Positions 33,474 to 45,637 of a stretch of DNA of 64,000 bases are shown piece after piece. The stretch lies in the NCBI RefSeq assembly GCF_937616625.2, contig NC_065571.1, positions 46,299,651 through 46,363,650 of the forward strand, read 5' to 3'. Source of the stretch: Mercurialis annua (Eukaryota > Streptophyta > Magnoliopsida > Malpighiales > Euphorbiaceae). The position numbers and the translations under genes are program-made. The notes under the pieces were generated by a model. The model was not told the origin of the DNA, searched no databases, and saw only the letters and a list, made by a program, of their open reading frames with translations. Every line of letters begins with the position of its first letter. The first letter of the stretch is position 1.

Positions 33474-34679
33474 CATTAGTTACCAATTCAATCAAAAACC
33501 AAAATGAAAACTGGAGGGCAAATTATGGTGTATTACAGAGTTTTGGTACTTTTAGTGCTGATATCTGTTTTATCAGATGCATCCCTAGCTCAAACAAAGC
33601 CCGGTTGCCCTAACCATTGTGGTGAAGTCAGCATTCCATATCCATTTGGTGTTGGAGAAGGGTGTTACCTTGATGAAAGTTTCAAAGTAACCTGTAACTC
33701 CCCTTCCAACAAACCATTCTTAGATTATATCAATTCAACTCTTCTTTCCATTTCAATCCAAACTGGAGAGCTCGACGTTTTATCATCAATGGTGTCCGAT
33801 TGCCAATTCGATTATACTCGATTTCTATCCTTTCACAATTTCAAGCACCAGAAATAAAGTGGTTGCTGTCGGATGTGATACGATTGCTGTTGTCAGCGGA
33901 TTGGAATTTTATAACTTGACCGGTTGTATGTCTCGGTGTTCTGATGTGAATGATGTTATTGTTACCAATAGTTCTTGCATTGGTAAAGGTTGCTGCGAAA
34001 CCGCCATATCTAAAGGTAATATTACAAATTCATATTTCAATTTATTTTGCATATATCATAGGTCTAGCTCTAATTCATAAGGCCTTATAAAAATAATAAT
34101 ATCTTTATCTAGTTTCTATAATTAATTTATTTTAAATTTTGATCTTTTACTGGACGGAAAAAAGTGTAAGGCGTTAAAATTTACAGTAGAAGGCGTGAAA
34201 CTAAATTTAAATATCGGCCTAATATGCAGGCAAAATAAGCACATCATCAAATTTGGAGGAAGGACTGAAAAACAAATTTCTTCTAAAAGATTAATGTCTA
34301 TTGATAAAAAGTAGAATTTTTTTGTCATTTTTTACGTGGAAATATTAATCACTTGGCGGGGATTGAGTGACACAGTCTCAACTTTCATTCATAAAAAAAC
34401 ACATTAAATATAAAACAAATAATATATAAACCTATTGAGTAACAGGTTTTAAAGAGAGATCATATAAATAAAATTTAAAAATACAAGGTATGTTGATAGG
34501 TTAAGTTTATACCATATTATAATATTGCCATCACTTGGAAATAGAACTGGTAAAGCTGAATTGATCAATAGGTAGAACATTAATTGATTATTGAACTCAT
34601 TTAAGATATATAAATTCCTTGTCAAGGTGTAAGTGTGTCTAGAATCATAGATTGACTCGTTTGATGACAAGAGAAAATT

Positions 34680-35255
34680 GATCTTTATTAATATTTTTAA
34701 AGATATTACAAAGACTAACTGCTTATACTTTTATATTACAAGTATTTCACAGAAAGCCAACTGACTATAACAGAATATACTATTCTGTTAAAATAACTAC
34801 CTCTTCCTAACTAACACTACTAACAGCTGCTAACACCATCAACTAACAGAAGCAATCTTAGCTGGCACACCTGTCATCAATCCACATGCTCCTCTTGTGT
34901 TATGATGAGCTGGAATTACACACGAGCTAACATACCTCCACTGATGTGTGACTTGCTGACTTGGATGAAAGTAACTTCTGAGCTAAGTTACTTTGCATAG
35001 ACATTCGCTTGTCATTTGAAATTGACACTCTCCCTAAAATTAAAACTTTTTGATTTAACAAGCAGCGGCAGCACCGGACCGGACTGCTGGGAATGAACAT
35101 CCAGACGGACAACCGGAAAATTAAGAATTCGGGCCAGACCCACTGAAATTTTTAATTTAATACGCAGCAGTAGCACCGGACCGGGCCGCTGGGACTGGAC
35201 ATCCAGACGGACAACCAGCAAATTAAGAATCCGGGCCAGACTCGCTCTGATACCA
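34680..35255 (-). mobile_element. Copia-like LTR retrotransposon relic in WAK2 intron 1
   Basis: On the minus strand, TGGTATCAGAGC (about 35245, initiator-Met tRNA primer site) is followed by a 102-bp tandem repeat at about 35052-35255 (GCACCGG at 35071 and 35173). A purine-rich GGGAGAG next to TGTCAATTTC near 35028 looks like a polypurine tract and LTR start. The LTR-like part contains CAGTTGGCTTTCTGTGAAAT and AATAAAGATC, common in Copia LTRs. There are no coding regions, so this is a deletion derivative. Confidence 0.55.
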
Positions 35256-37005
35256 TATTAGAAATATTGGTGGGAGTAATTAATTATAAAATTGGTAATA
35301 ATGTGACAACCCACATGCTTATAAGAGTATTTAGGTGGTTGAACCTTCACACTTATAAATTCATATATATTTGTTCTCCTAACAATGTGAGATTATCAGC
35401 ACAAGCATATAAATTCTGAACACAGCCTAAATTCTTGTCATTTATATAATTTTTAAAAAGTCAATTGTTTACCAACTAAAAAAACATACGCAAATTTAGA
35501 AGTATGCAATACTCTCATATGAGCACATAGCCTAAATTCGTGTCATTTATATTGATATTAAAGTTGGTTGTGGGGAAATATCTGAACAGGTAATACAGCG
35601 ATTGTTATTGCAACCAATAGCTATCAAAATTACACAAATGTATCAACCTTCAGTCCATGTAGCTACGCATTTATGGTTGAACAGGGAAAATACAGCTTCT
35701 CTTCTACTGATTTTTTGAGTTTGAAAAAGGGAAAAGAATTTCCGGTGATTCTTGAGTGGGGTATTGGAAATACAACTTGCGAAGAAGGTCGAAGAAACAA
35801 AGAAATGTACGCTTGTAAACACAACAGTGAGTGCTATGATCTTGATTACGATTTTGGCTATCGATGCAACTGTTCTGTCGGTTATCAAGGGAATCCCTAT
35901 CTACCATATGGCTGCAAAGGTACGCAAATCAAATTTGAATATTTTTTTTTTTGACCTAATAATGAAAAAAATTTAAATCCTTACGACTTAATATAACTTA
36001 ATCCGATTTTTTAATTTTTGTAATAATAGCCAAATTGTATTTTTTTATTATAATAATAGCCAAATTGGCGGCCAAACTTGTTATTTTCAATTAAGCTATT
36101 ATGCTATTATTATTATTTTTTGATGAATCAAAAAGTAATAAAAAAACTCAAAACTATTGGTAATCTATAGTATTACATAAGGGATAATTCCGTTGAAAAT
36201 ATTGGGTTTAGTTGGAATTGTTCAAACAGTTTTTTAATTATGTAAAATGGTTATTATCATAAATGATCAGTTGAAATGTATGAAAATACGCTGACATTTT
36301 CAACTATAGAGTTTTTTTTTGAAAGATTCAACTATAGAGTTTAAAACATCATTAAAATACAGAAATAGTTTGAAGGAGCTGACATTAAAATAAATTGAAA
36401 GAAACTATTATCAATTATATACATGTATGTGTGCTTAGGCAATCTAAATTATCTACCAATTTATAAGGGATTATATTCATTTAAATGTTATTGAATAAGT
36501 TTAATTTATTTTTTTATTCATAAAAAAGTTTAATTTTATCCTTTTAATACAATATTGAATCGCATACCATAGAGGCATAGATCCCTTTTTTTAATGTGTG
36601 TGATTAGTTGAAAGAAAGACCCGAATTTAACAATTGATAAATTCAAATATAAAATAATTAGATCAAATCAATTTAAGGTGCGTTTCACGATGAATTTAAG
36701 AAAATTGTTTTTCTAAAAAAACATACATGATTTTATTTTAGTTTTGAACAATGTTGGTGAAAAAAAGAAGTAAAAAGTTGCTTTTTAAAAATTATTGTTT
36801 GAAAGAAACAATTAAAAAAATCAAATAATTAATTTAAAAAAAATCTAAAATACTTTTCTGACTCTACACAACCACTTTAAATATGCACTCAATAAAATTA
36901 ATATGACTAGGTCTTTCTCTACTGATATTCGACAATTAATCCTTTTTTTTTTAAATAATAAAAAAAATCATAAATAACAATTACTTTTCACCAGTTGCCA
37001 TTTTA

Positions 37006-37888
37006 GAGGTGTTTGATAACTAAACTTATTACTTAAATTAATATATTAAACACTTAATTGTTTTAAGTTGTTTTGATAACACAAAAAGGTCCAATTTAAC
37101 TTATTCAGTTAAGTTAAAAACCACTCAAAATAATAAGTCGAAAATTTTGACTTATTTTTTTTACTGAAAATATTTAGTTATTAAATATTAGTTTTTATCA
37201 TTGAATAAATTTCATATCCTATTATTTTCAATTATCACTCACGAATAAAAATATTTTATCTCACATACATTCTTTTTTTTTTAATTTTTTTTAATATCAC
37301 AGTGAGTGTATTATATTTATATCAACACTAAAATTACAAATTATTATATTTTTTATTATAAATATTTTATTTTCTATCTTTATTTTTCTTTTTATAGTCT
37401 ATATTTCATTTATTTAATATATTCGCTCTTTAATATTATTTGAATTTCAGTTTATAACACACAACATTGATTATCAAATTTAAACGGCTTTTTTGACTTT
37501 TAAAAAGTAGTATTTTATTTTAAGGATTAATTTTCAAATTAAAAGGGAGCATCATTATAATATTTAAAAACTAATTATCAACATATACAACTAAAATTTA
37601 TGATTTCTATGTATGATATATGTAATATTCATAATATATTTTAAAAATATTTTTATTTATATTTTAAAAATTTAAATAATATATAATTTGTATATAGTAA
37701 TTTATTTTTAAAATAGTTAATCTTTAAATATTTAATATGAAAATATAATAATTTCTATAATATTTAGTAATTGTAGACTTGTAGTTATCAAACAGACTTA
37801 TTTAATTCAACACTTAAAATAAATCAGCAATTATTATTTACAGCACTTAAAATTCAACAATTAATTTTCAGTTTTATTAAACGTCATC
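37006..37888. mobile_element. Non-autonomous PIF/Harbinger element, 883 bp
   Basis: Begins GAGGTGTTTGATAAC and ends with its inverted relative GTTTTATTAAACGTCATC, flanked by TTA at 37003-37005 and 37889-37891. About 180 bp after the left end match the terminal region of the coding Harbinger element (reverse complement of 6370-6552), with shared AAACACTTAATTGTTTTAAG-like sequence. The two probably belong to one family. It lies in WAK2 intron 2. Confidence 0.8.
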
Positions 37889-37914
37889 TTAGTTATTTCT
37901 TTGTTACTATTATT

Positions 37915-39570
37915 ATTTCAATTAATAGCACAAAACCCATTTAGTTTTCATTTACTGTCATCTTCTTCAAGTTTACACATGTCCAAGAATAAATACATGT
38001 TTTTTTTATATTAACCCATTACCATCCCTATCAATAGCCTGCACGTGTCCCATTTTCTCTCTCATGTATCCCTCTTTTCTTTCTTATGTGGTCCCCCTTC
38101 TCTCTTTCTCTTTTATCATTTGTTCTCTCTCTTTTTGTCTCTCCCACGGGGTGTCCTTTTATGAAGAAAATGAGAAGGAAAAAATGACAAATGCTCACTC
38201 ACTACTTAACAAATTATATTTTAAAATTTAGTCTTTTTTCTTTAATTTTTAAGTAGTCATATTAATTACTATTAATGACCAGATTTACATTTCCCTCTAA
38301 TCAACCATTCTACGAATTAATTATTCGTTTTTTTATTTCTAATCACCAGTTAAACAACTTAATAAAAATAAATATTTGTGGCCTTTTTAATAGTTCGGTA
38401 GTTGAAAATATTGCTAAAAGCAGTTGTATGAAATTAAACGTAAATATTCTAGAGCGGATACATGTATGATACATTTCAGATATATTTTTAGTATACCCAC
38501 GTGGGATTGAGTCTAAAAATTGATAAAGAAGCAGATCGAATATTTTTATATTTTGAAGTTTTATTTATTTAATTTATATTTAAAAATCTGAAATATTTTA
38601 CTTTGTTTTTTAAATATAATTCAAATCTCGTAATTAAAAAATGGATACATCTGCGATACATATTTGATACGCCTGCGATACATCTGCGGTACACCTGTGA
38701 TACATATTTGATACATCTACGATACATACTTGATACATCTAGGATACACATTTGATACATCTCCCAACATATATGATACATATTCGATCGTCAAAACCTT
38801 TTTTCCTTGTTTTTTGTACGTCTTGTTTTTAGGTAATATTGCATATATTTTTATTCATGTTTCATACATCTCTGATACATATTTAATATATAATTTATAG
38901 TTAATAATTATCTCGGATATTTTTAATGTAATTCAGATCTCGTAATAATTAATGGATACACCTTTAATACATATTTGATACATATATGATACATAATTAA
39001 TCTATATATATATATCTGATATATAATTATATATGACATGAAAATTATATCAGACCCGTATTCGATATGTATTGATAATATATCGATAAATAATTTATAA
39101 AAATTGTATTATTTATGTATTTTTTAAAATTAAATAAATTATATAAATTTAAGTTTTAAAAATTAAAAGTAATATTATTTTCAAAATTTATGTTATATAA
39201 ATGAATTATTTAGGCATATGGTGTGTGTGTGTGTATGAGAAAGGGGGACCACGTGGTAAGAGAGGGAGAGAGAAAGAGAAACACATGAGAGAGAAAAGCG
39301 GACCACGTGATAAGAAAGAGCGAAAAAAAAGGGGGAACCACGTGATAAGAAAGAGAGAGAAAGAGAGGAAGGGGACCACATGAATAAAAAAAGAAGGGAC
39401 ACATGAGAAAAAAAAGGAGAGCACGTGAGAAAGAGAAAGAAGGACCACCTGTCTTCTTTTTATTGGGATGACATGAATGTAAAGTTTTGGTGTTTTGTGA
39501 TATGAATGTAAAATAAATGAAGTAAATGACAATTAGTGTAATTGGAGCCCATTTTTTTGATAATTTTGTT
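37915..39570. mobile_element. Element with long inverted arms in WAK2 intron 2
   Basis: The left arm (about 37915-38200) is pyrimidine-rich (CACGTGTCCC, TTATGTGGTCCCCC, TTCTCTCTTTCTC). The right arm (about 39235-39570) is its purine-rich inverse (GGGGGACCACGTGG, AAGAAAGAGAGAGA). Outer parts share CATTTACT and TTTACA stretches. Terminal bases and target duplication were not resolved. The open frames across the right arm are low-complexity artefacts. Confidence 0.5.
38640..38785. repeat. GATACATNT degenerate minisatellite
   Basis: At least twelve spaced GATACAT/GATACAC units in about 10-11-bp steps (GATACATCTGCGATACATAT and so on), with weaker copies near 38450-38480 and 38870-39000. It sits in the loop of the inverted-arm element. 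Confidence 0.7.
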
Positions 39571-39969
39571 ATTCTCTTTTTTTAATGTTTAGGCATAATC
39601 CCTATAAATTGTTATTTATTTATTTATATTTCAACCTTTAAAAAGCGACATTAATTTCGATAAATATATTTCTGTCGTAGTTAATTATTAATTTTTTTTA
39701 AAAACAAACATTTTAGATTTTTATTTTTCAATTATGGCACAAACTTTTCCTTTTCAACAGAAATACATTGATCAAAACAAAAATCGGAAAAGTTTGTTTT
39801 TTTTTTCTGAAAAATGAAGTAATAGGTTATGTCAATTTTTTTTTTCTAAATTAAAATATAAACAAAAGAAATCAAATATTTTTAAATAATTAAGCTTTAT
39901 TTTTATTAATTTTAATATAGGTAATTGTATTTTATTTGATTCAGATGTTGATGAATGTTTGGACCCTCA

Positions 39970-42286
39970 TCTATACTATATATAAAAGCACGGATGGGGG
40001 GGGGGGGACAGGCACATTTACGTTAATGTCCTTAATATTATTTAAATTATTATTCAATAATAATTACTTTACCTAAATATTAGCTAATTTAAACTACTTG
40101 CAATACAATTAAAATACTCACTTATTTTATAGAATTTTATACCATGTCTACTACTACAAGCTTTTGAAAAATTAAAAAATTTCCTAAATTAATTTTTTGC
40201 AACTTAAACAGTTTGTAAACTTAAGGAGAAAAACAAAATTGTTGTTTTTAATAATTTAATTTAAGTGTTTTATACAAACTAAACTACTAACATGATTCAC
40301 GATTAATTATAAGTAATAGAGTGCCATTAGAGATAGGAATTCAAGAATGTAACCTAAACTAGAAAACTAATTAGAGAATTATTTCTCAGTGACCAATATT
40401 TTGTGACATTTGCCTTTAAACTTCATTAGAGGAAGAGTGAGTTTCTCCTTCTCTAGATATAGTTTATCAAGTCAAATAATTATATAATACATTATTCATT
40501 AAAAAAAATTATATAATACATTTAGTTGTATGTTTCTTTATCTTTTGAAAAACAATTTAATTTATTAGTATTAGTTCATTTAAATTTTAGACTAATAATC
40601 TTATTTTATTATTATTTATCTAAGTATAAAAATAATATACTATTTATATAATTGATATTACTATCTTCTAATATATTGCAATATTTCCTTAACAAAATTG
40701 ATTTTTAGTTTGAAAAAGGAATATAAAAAATTATCCTTAAAAAGTGTACAATCCATATTAGAATCCCGATCCATATTAGAATCCTAATTATAGTAAAATA
40801 TCACAGTATATTATACGAATAGAAATATTATAATTAGCTAGCATTAAATTATTTTCTAATAAATGAATTTCTGTTAAACATTAAATTAGATATATATTCT
40901 TTTCACCGACAAAGATAGACAAGATTGATTTTACACAAGGATTAAAAAGTAATTGTTAAATTAGTGACGTTTTTATGAATTTCCCATTACACTCTTAATT
41001 TAATTATACATAAATTACATTGATATAATTATAATAAATTTAATTAATATAATAAATTATAAATAAATTTTATCAATGTCAATTAATTTTAAATTAATAA
41101 ATCGAAGTATTATATATATTTATATATTTTATGTTGATTGCAAATAAAATAAATTTGTATAATGGTAATGGATATAATTAATACATAAATTGACGTGAAT
41201 TTTATACCATGTCTACTACTACAAGCTTTTGAAAAATTAAAAATTTTCCTAAATTAATTTTTTGCAACTTAAACAGTTTGTAAACTTAAGGAGAAAAACA
41301 AAATTGTTGTTTTTAATAATTTAATTTAAGTGTTTTATACAAACTAAACTACTAACATGATTCACGATTAATTATAAGTAATAGAGTGCCATTAGAGATA
41401 GGAATTCAAGAATGTAACCTAAACTAGAAAACTAATTAGAGAATTATTTCTCAGTGACCAATATTTTGTGACATTTGCCTTTAAACTTCATTAGAGGAAG
41501 AGTGAGTTTCTCCTTCTCTAGATATAGTTTATCAAGTCAAATAATTATATAATACATTATTCATTAAAAAAAATTATATAATACATTTAGTTGTATGTTT
41601 CTTTATCTTTTGAAAAACAATTTAATTTATTAGTATTAGTTCATTTAAATTTTAGACTAATAATCTTATTTTATTATTATTTATCTAAGTATAAAAATAA
41701 TATACTATTTATATAATTGATATTACTATCTTCTAATATATTGCAATATTTCCTTAACAAAATTGATTTTTAGTTTGAAAAAGGAATATAAAAAATTATC
41801 CTTAAAAAGTGTACAATCCATATTAGAATCCTAATTATAGTAAAATATCACAGTATATTATACGAATAGAAATATTATAATTAGCTAGCATTAAATTATT
41901 TTCTAATAAATGAATTTCTGTTAAACATTAAATTAGATATATATTCTTTTCACCGACAAAGATAGACAAGATTGATTTTACACAAGGATTAAAAAGTAAT
42001 TGTTAAATTAGTGACGTTTTTATGAATTTCCCATTACACTCTTAATTTAATTATACATAAATTACATTGATATAATTATAATAAATTTAATTAATATAAT
42101 AAATTATAAATAAATTTTATCAATGCCAATTAATTTTAAATTAATAAATCGAAGTATTATATATATTTATATATTTTATGTTGATTGCAAATAAAATAAA
42201 TTTGTATAATGGTAATGGATATAATTAATGCATAAATTGACGTGTCACGTTACGAGCCACGTGCGTAGCACGTAAGGCAAAACTAG
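39970..42286 (+). mobile_element. Non-autonomous Helitron, 2.3 kb, inside a WAK exon
   Basis: Starts TCTATACTATATATAAAAGC and ends CTAG (42283-42286). About 10 bp before the end lies a hairpin (ACGTGC/GCACGT around GTA, 42260-42274). Its flanks are A on the left (39969) and T on the right (42287), the standard Helitron AT target with no duplication. Removing 39970-42286 restores an open EGF frame matching locus 1, which fixes both borders. No Rep/helicase gene is present. Most of the interior is a tandem pair of ~1.06-kb units. Confidence 0.9.
40132..42243 (+). repeat. Tandem duplication of ~1.06 kb within the Helitron
   Basis: Unit 1 is 40132-41196 (1065 bp) and unit 2 is 41197-42243 (1047 bp). 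The 18-bp difference is a small internal repeat in unit 1 near 40750-40790 (CCATATTAGAATC twice). Otherwise only a few substitutions were seen. Confidence 0.88.
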
Positions 42287-42439
42287 TCTTAATAAATGCT
42301 TGGAAAAGAAGTCTTGTAAGAACACAATTGGAAATTACACATGTTCTTGCCCTAAGGGACATCAAGGAGATGGTAAAATAGGAGGACAGGGTTGCTCTAA
42401 TGATCAACAACTAGGCAAACAGATCATTCTCGGTAAATC

Positions 42440-43215
42440 TAACTCTATCTAATCCTCTCTTTCTTTCCTTTTTTAACCAATACTTCAATACATTAAGACT
42501 ATGTTTAGTTCATGCAGTAGGTGCGGAATGGAATAGCTATTTCGTATTTTTAACTATAGATAAGAAAAATGTTTTTTGATATAAAATCTCGACTTTTATC
42601 ATTTACAGTTATTGAAAGCACATTCGCTAAAATATGGCATCTCACATCCCATTCTTGTAAAAGTTGACATTTTTTTTAGCCTATTGCCGTTTTCACGGCT
42701 GTTTAAAGCATGTGTCGCAAAACGGAACAGAAATTGCATGCCAACTCAGCGACATTTTGTCATCACTATTTGGAGTTATTTGCATATTAAAATTTGATCT
42801 TCTATGTTTGTAGATTTAAGCACATAATTTTAAATTTAACAACTCGATGTCAAACCCCGTTTGCCACATTGACTTCTAATAGTCGGAAAACTACAATGGA
42901 CTATTACACAATGCATAATTTAAAAAGAATTGATGCGGGATGCGAAATTTTAAATAATGTGCTTAAATCGCTACAAACGTTAAAAATGAGGATATTTTAT
43001 ACAAATAACCCTAAAAATAAATATAATTAGTTAGATCAATATAAAAATGAGGATATTTTAAATAATGTGCTTAAATCGCTTCTATGAATTCTTATTTGAA
43101 TGCTAAATTCAATTGCACTAAGTGCATCAAATTTCAGAAATAGAATTTCAAAAAAAAAAAATGAATACTAATTTTAGCTACAATAATTCCTTTTTGTTTT
43201 GAATGATTTTGTGTT
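42440..43215. other. WAK2 intron 3
   Basis: Non-coding. A segment containing ATGAGGATATTTTA and AATAATGTGCTTAAATCGCT is present twice (about 42950-43010 and 43045-43085). It lacks the LINE and palindromes found in the WAK1 intron. Confidence 0.5.
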
Positions 43216-44995
43216 TGTAGGGGTAAGCATAGGCATCCTTGTTCTTCTTATGGCAGTGTCTTGGTTCTACTTAGGTTTTAGAAAAATGAGACTTATTAAA
43301 CTGAAGGAAAAACATTTTCAAGAAAATGGTGGTCAATTGTTCCTGCAAAAAAATTCTGATCATGGCCAAACCTCTACCAAAGCAGCTAAAATTTATACTG
43401 AAAATGATCTGAAAAAAGCAACAGATAACTTCCATGACAGTCTAATTTTAGGTAAAGGTGGACAAGGTACAGTCTACAAAGGTACACTACCAGATAATCA
43501 AATAGTTGCTGTCAAGAAATCAAAAATAGGAGATGACACCCAAGTTGAAGGGTTCATTAATGAAGTTATGATTTTATCTCAAATCAATCATAGAAATATA
43601 GTCAAACTGTTGGGTTGCTGCTTAGAGACTCGAGTCCCATTGCTCGTTTATGAGTTCGTGACAAACGGAACTCTATTTGATCATATTCATAGTAATAATG
43701 GTGCAGATGGAAGAATTTTAATTCCTTGGGAAACACGTTTAAGAATAGCGACTGAAGTTGCGGAAGCACTTTCTTACATGCATTCGGCTGCTTCTACCCC
43801 AATTATTCATCGCGATATTAAGTCTGCAAACATACTCTTAGACAAGAATTACACTGCAAAAGTATCCGATTTTGGAGCTTCGAAGTTAATTCCTTTAGAC
43901 AAAAGTGAGTTGACAACACTAGTGCAAGGAACTTTTGGATATTTAGATCCGGAGTACTTTTATTCGAGCCAGTTAACCGAAAAGAGCGATGTTTATAGTT
44001 TCGGAGTTGTTCTTATAGAACTATTGACAAGAAAGAGGCCGATATCTTTTACGAGGATAGAAGAAGAGAGGAATTTGGCAATGTATTTTGTTACTTCAAT
44101 TCAAGAAAATCGATTGCTTCAAGTTGTTGATTATCTATTAATAAATGAGAAGAATAATGAGGACATAAAGAGAGTGGCAATGTTGGCAAAAAAGTGTGTA
44201 AGTTTAAAAGGAGATGAAAGGCCTAAAATGAAGGACGTGGCAATCGAGTTAAGAGGTTTGTGCTCAATAGAGAAACATCCATGGGAGAAGAATGATCTAT
44301 TATGTGAACAAGAAACACAACGTTTGCTTCCAAATTCACCTAATTATTTTAATACGGATGCTACCATTCATAGCATTGCTATGAACGATAGTGTAGTGAA
44401 TTCAGCCATGTTCGAAATCGGAAGTGGGCGTTGATTGTGGTTTGATACCAAAGTATGGTATACTTCTATCTTAAATATTTTGTTTGATATAAATACGTTT
44501 TTGTTAAAGCTATTAATATCATTGTTATGAGTTTGTTTTAAATGAATTATATAAAATTTTATGATATTCATTTTTAAGTAATTATAATTTGTATTTGGTT
44601 TACTGGGACATTCATTTGTAGGTGATTATAGTTGCATGCATTTGATTCACTCAGAAATTCGTTTACTAACTATATTTTTTAAAATTTTATATAATTAATT
44701 AATATTTATGTGAAATAAATAATTAAATAAATTAATTTACAAATGAAATTTAATCAAATAAAGGGCTTCAAGTTTGGTTTGATCCTTAGATGAATGATAT
44801 TTCAATTAGACATTTTTCCTGATATTAATTTTATTAAAGCTGATGTAAAAAAGAAAGCTAAAGTTATTAAATTATGAAAAAGAAAGGGAGATGGGATCTA
44901 CCTGATAATTCTCATAAGAAAATAGCTGGAGTCTTAACAAATTGAGAGGGATTTACTCTCAACGATTCAGCTAATGATTCCATTAATTGGAATTT

Positions 44996-45583
44996 TGTTG
45001 GGTTTTCTAGGTTCACAATGCAGCGGAATTTTAAAAAATTTATCTAAAATCCAAACCAAAATTCATATAATTCGAATAAATAAATTAACAATAGAATTAA
45101 TACTTACTTGTATGTCGAATTCAACAACAATGTAGGAAGGAAGGAGGTGGTTCACTTTGGTGATACCTAGCCTCGGATCAGAAACGCCTCCAAAAAAATG
45201 CGTCCTCTACGAGTATCCACACAAACAGACTTTAGCCAAAACTAGTGATTGTGTGCTAGCACTATTGCTTCACAAGCAATTTCGAATTTTAGTGATTTAG
45301 TGAATAATGAATTTCGTTATCCTCAAACCCACATTTTAATGTATATTTATAGTCATATAAGAACACTAGGGTTTAAGACAAATTCGTATATCAATCTAAT
45401 TGTGACTCTTAAAAGTTTATGTTTATCAAAAACTCTTTTTTTATAATCATCCATATATATTAATTATTATAATTATTATCTTCAAAAATAATAAATTAAG
45501 AAAAACGCTTGTCCTTAAATTTCGAATTAATATATATTTATTAATATATATATTACGAATTATATATATATATATATATATAA

Positions 45584-45637
<54 letters not shown>

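Larger units (their letters stand above)
33504..44434 (+). pseudogene. Wall-associated receptor kinase, locus 2, frameshifted and Helitron-split
   Basis: A WAK is a plasma-membrane receptor kinase with a pectin-binding ectodomain. Exon 1 (33504-34015) has a signal peptide (VLVLLVLISVLSDASLAQ) and a GUB_WAK domain (CPNHCGEVSIPYPFGVGEGC). Its frame slips by one base near 33828-33832, giving a stop at 33855, and resumes in another frame (VAVGCDTIAVVSG). Exon 2 (35590-35919) encodes SPCSYAFMVEQGKY and an EGF-like segment (CKHNSECYD..YRCNCSVGYQGNPYLPYGC). The calcium-EGF exon runs 39945-39969 and 42287-42432, split by a Helitron. The last exon (43221-44434) has the membrane helix and kinase with GKGGQGTVYKG, HRDIKSANILL, DFGAS and GDERP. 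Splice phases agree with locus 1 (phase 1 throughout). The kinase frame is intact, but a full receptor cannot be made unless the Helitron is spliced out and the frameshift is bypassed. Confidence 0.85.

Noticed and set aside
34927..35221. Two minus-strand frames sharing the peptide VVRLDVQSQ/VVRLDVHSQ.
   Set aside because: Both are translations of the 102-bp tandem repeat in a retroelement leader.
39193..39532. Several overlapping frames on both strands encoding Ser/Leu/Phe-rich or Lys/Arg/Glu-rich peptides.
   Set aside because: They come from the purine-rich tandem repeat and are not genes.
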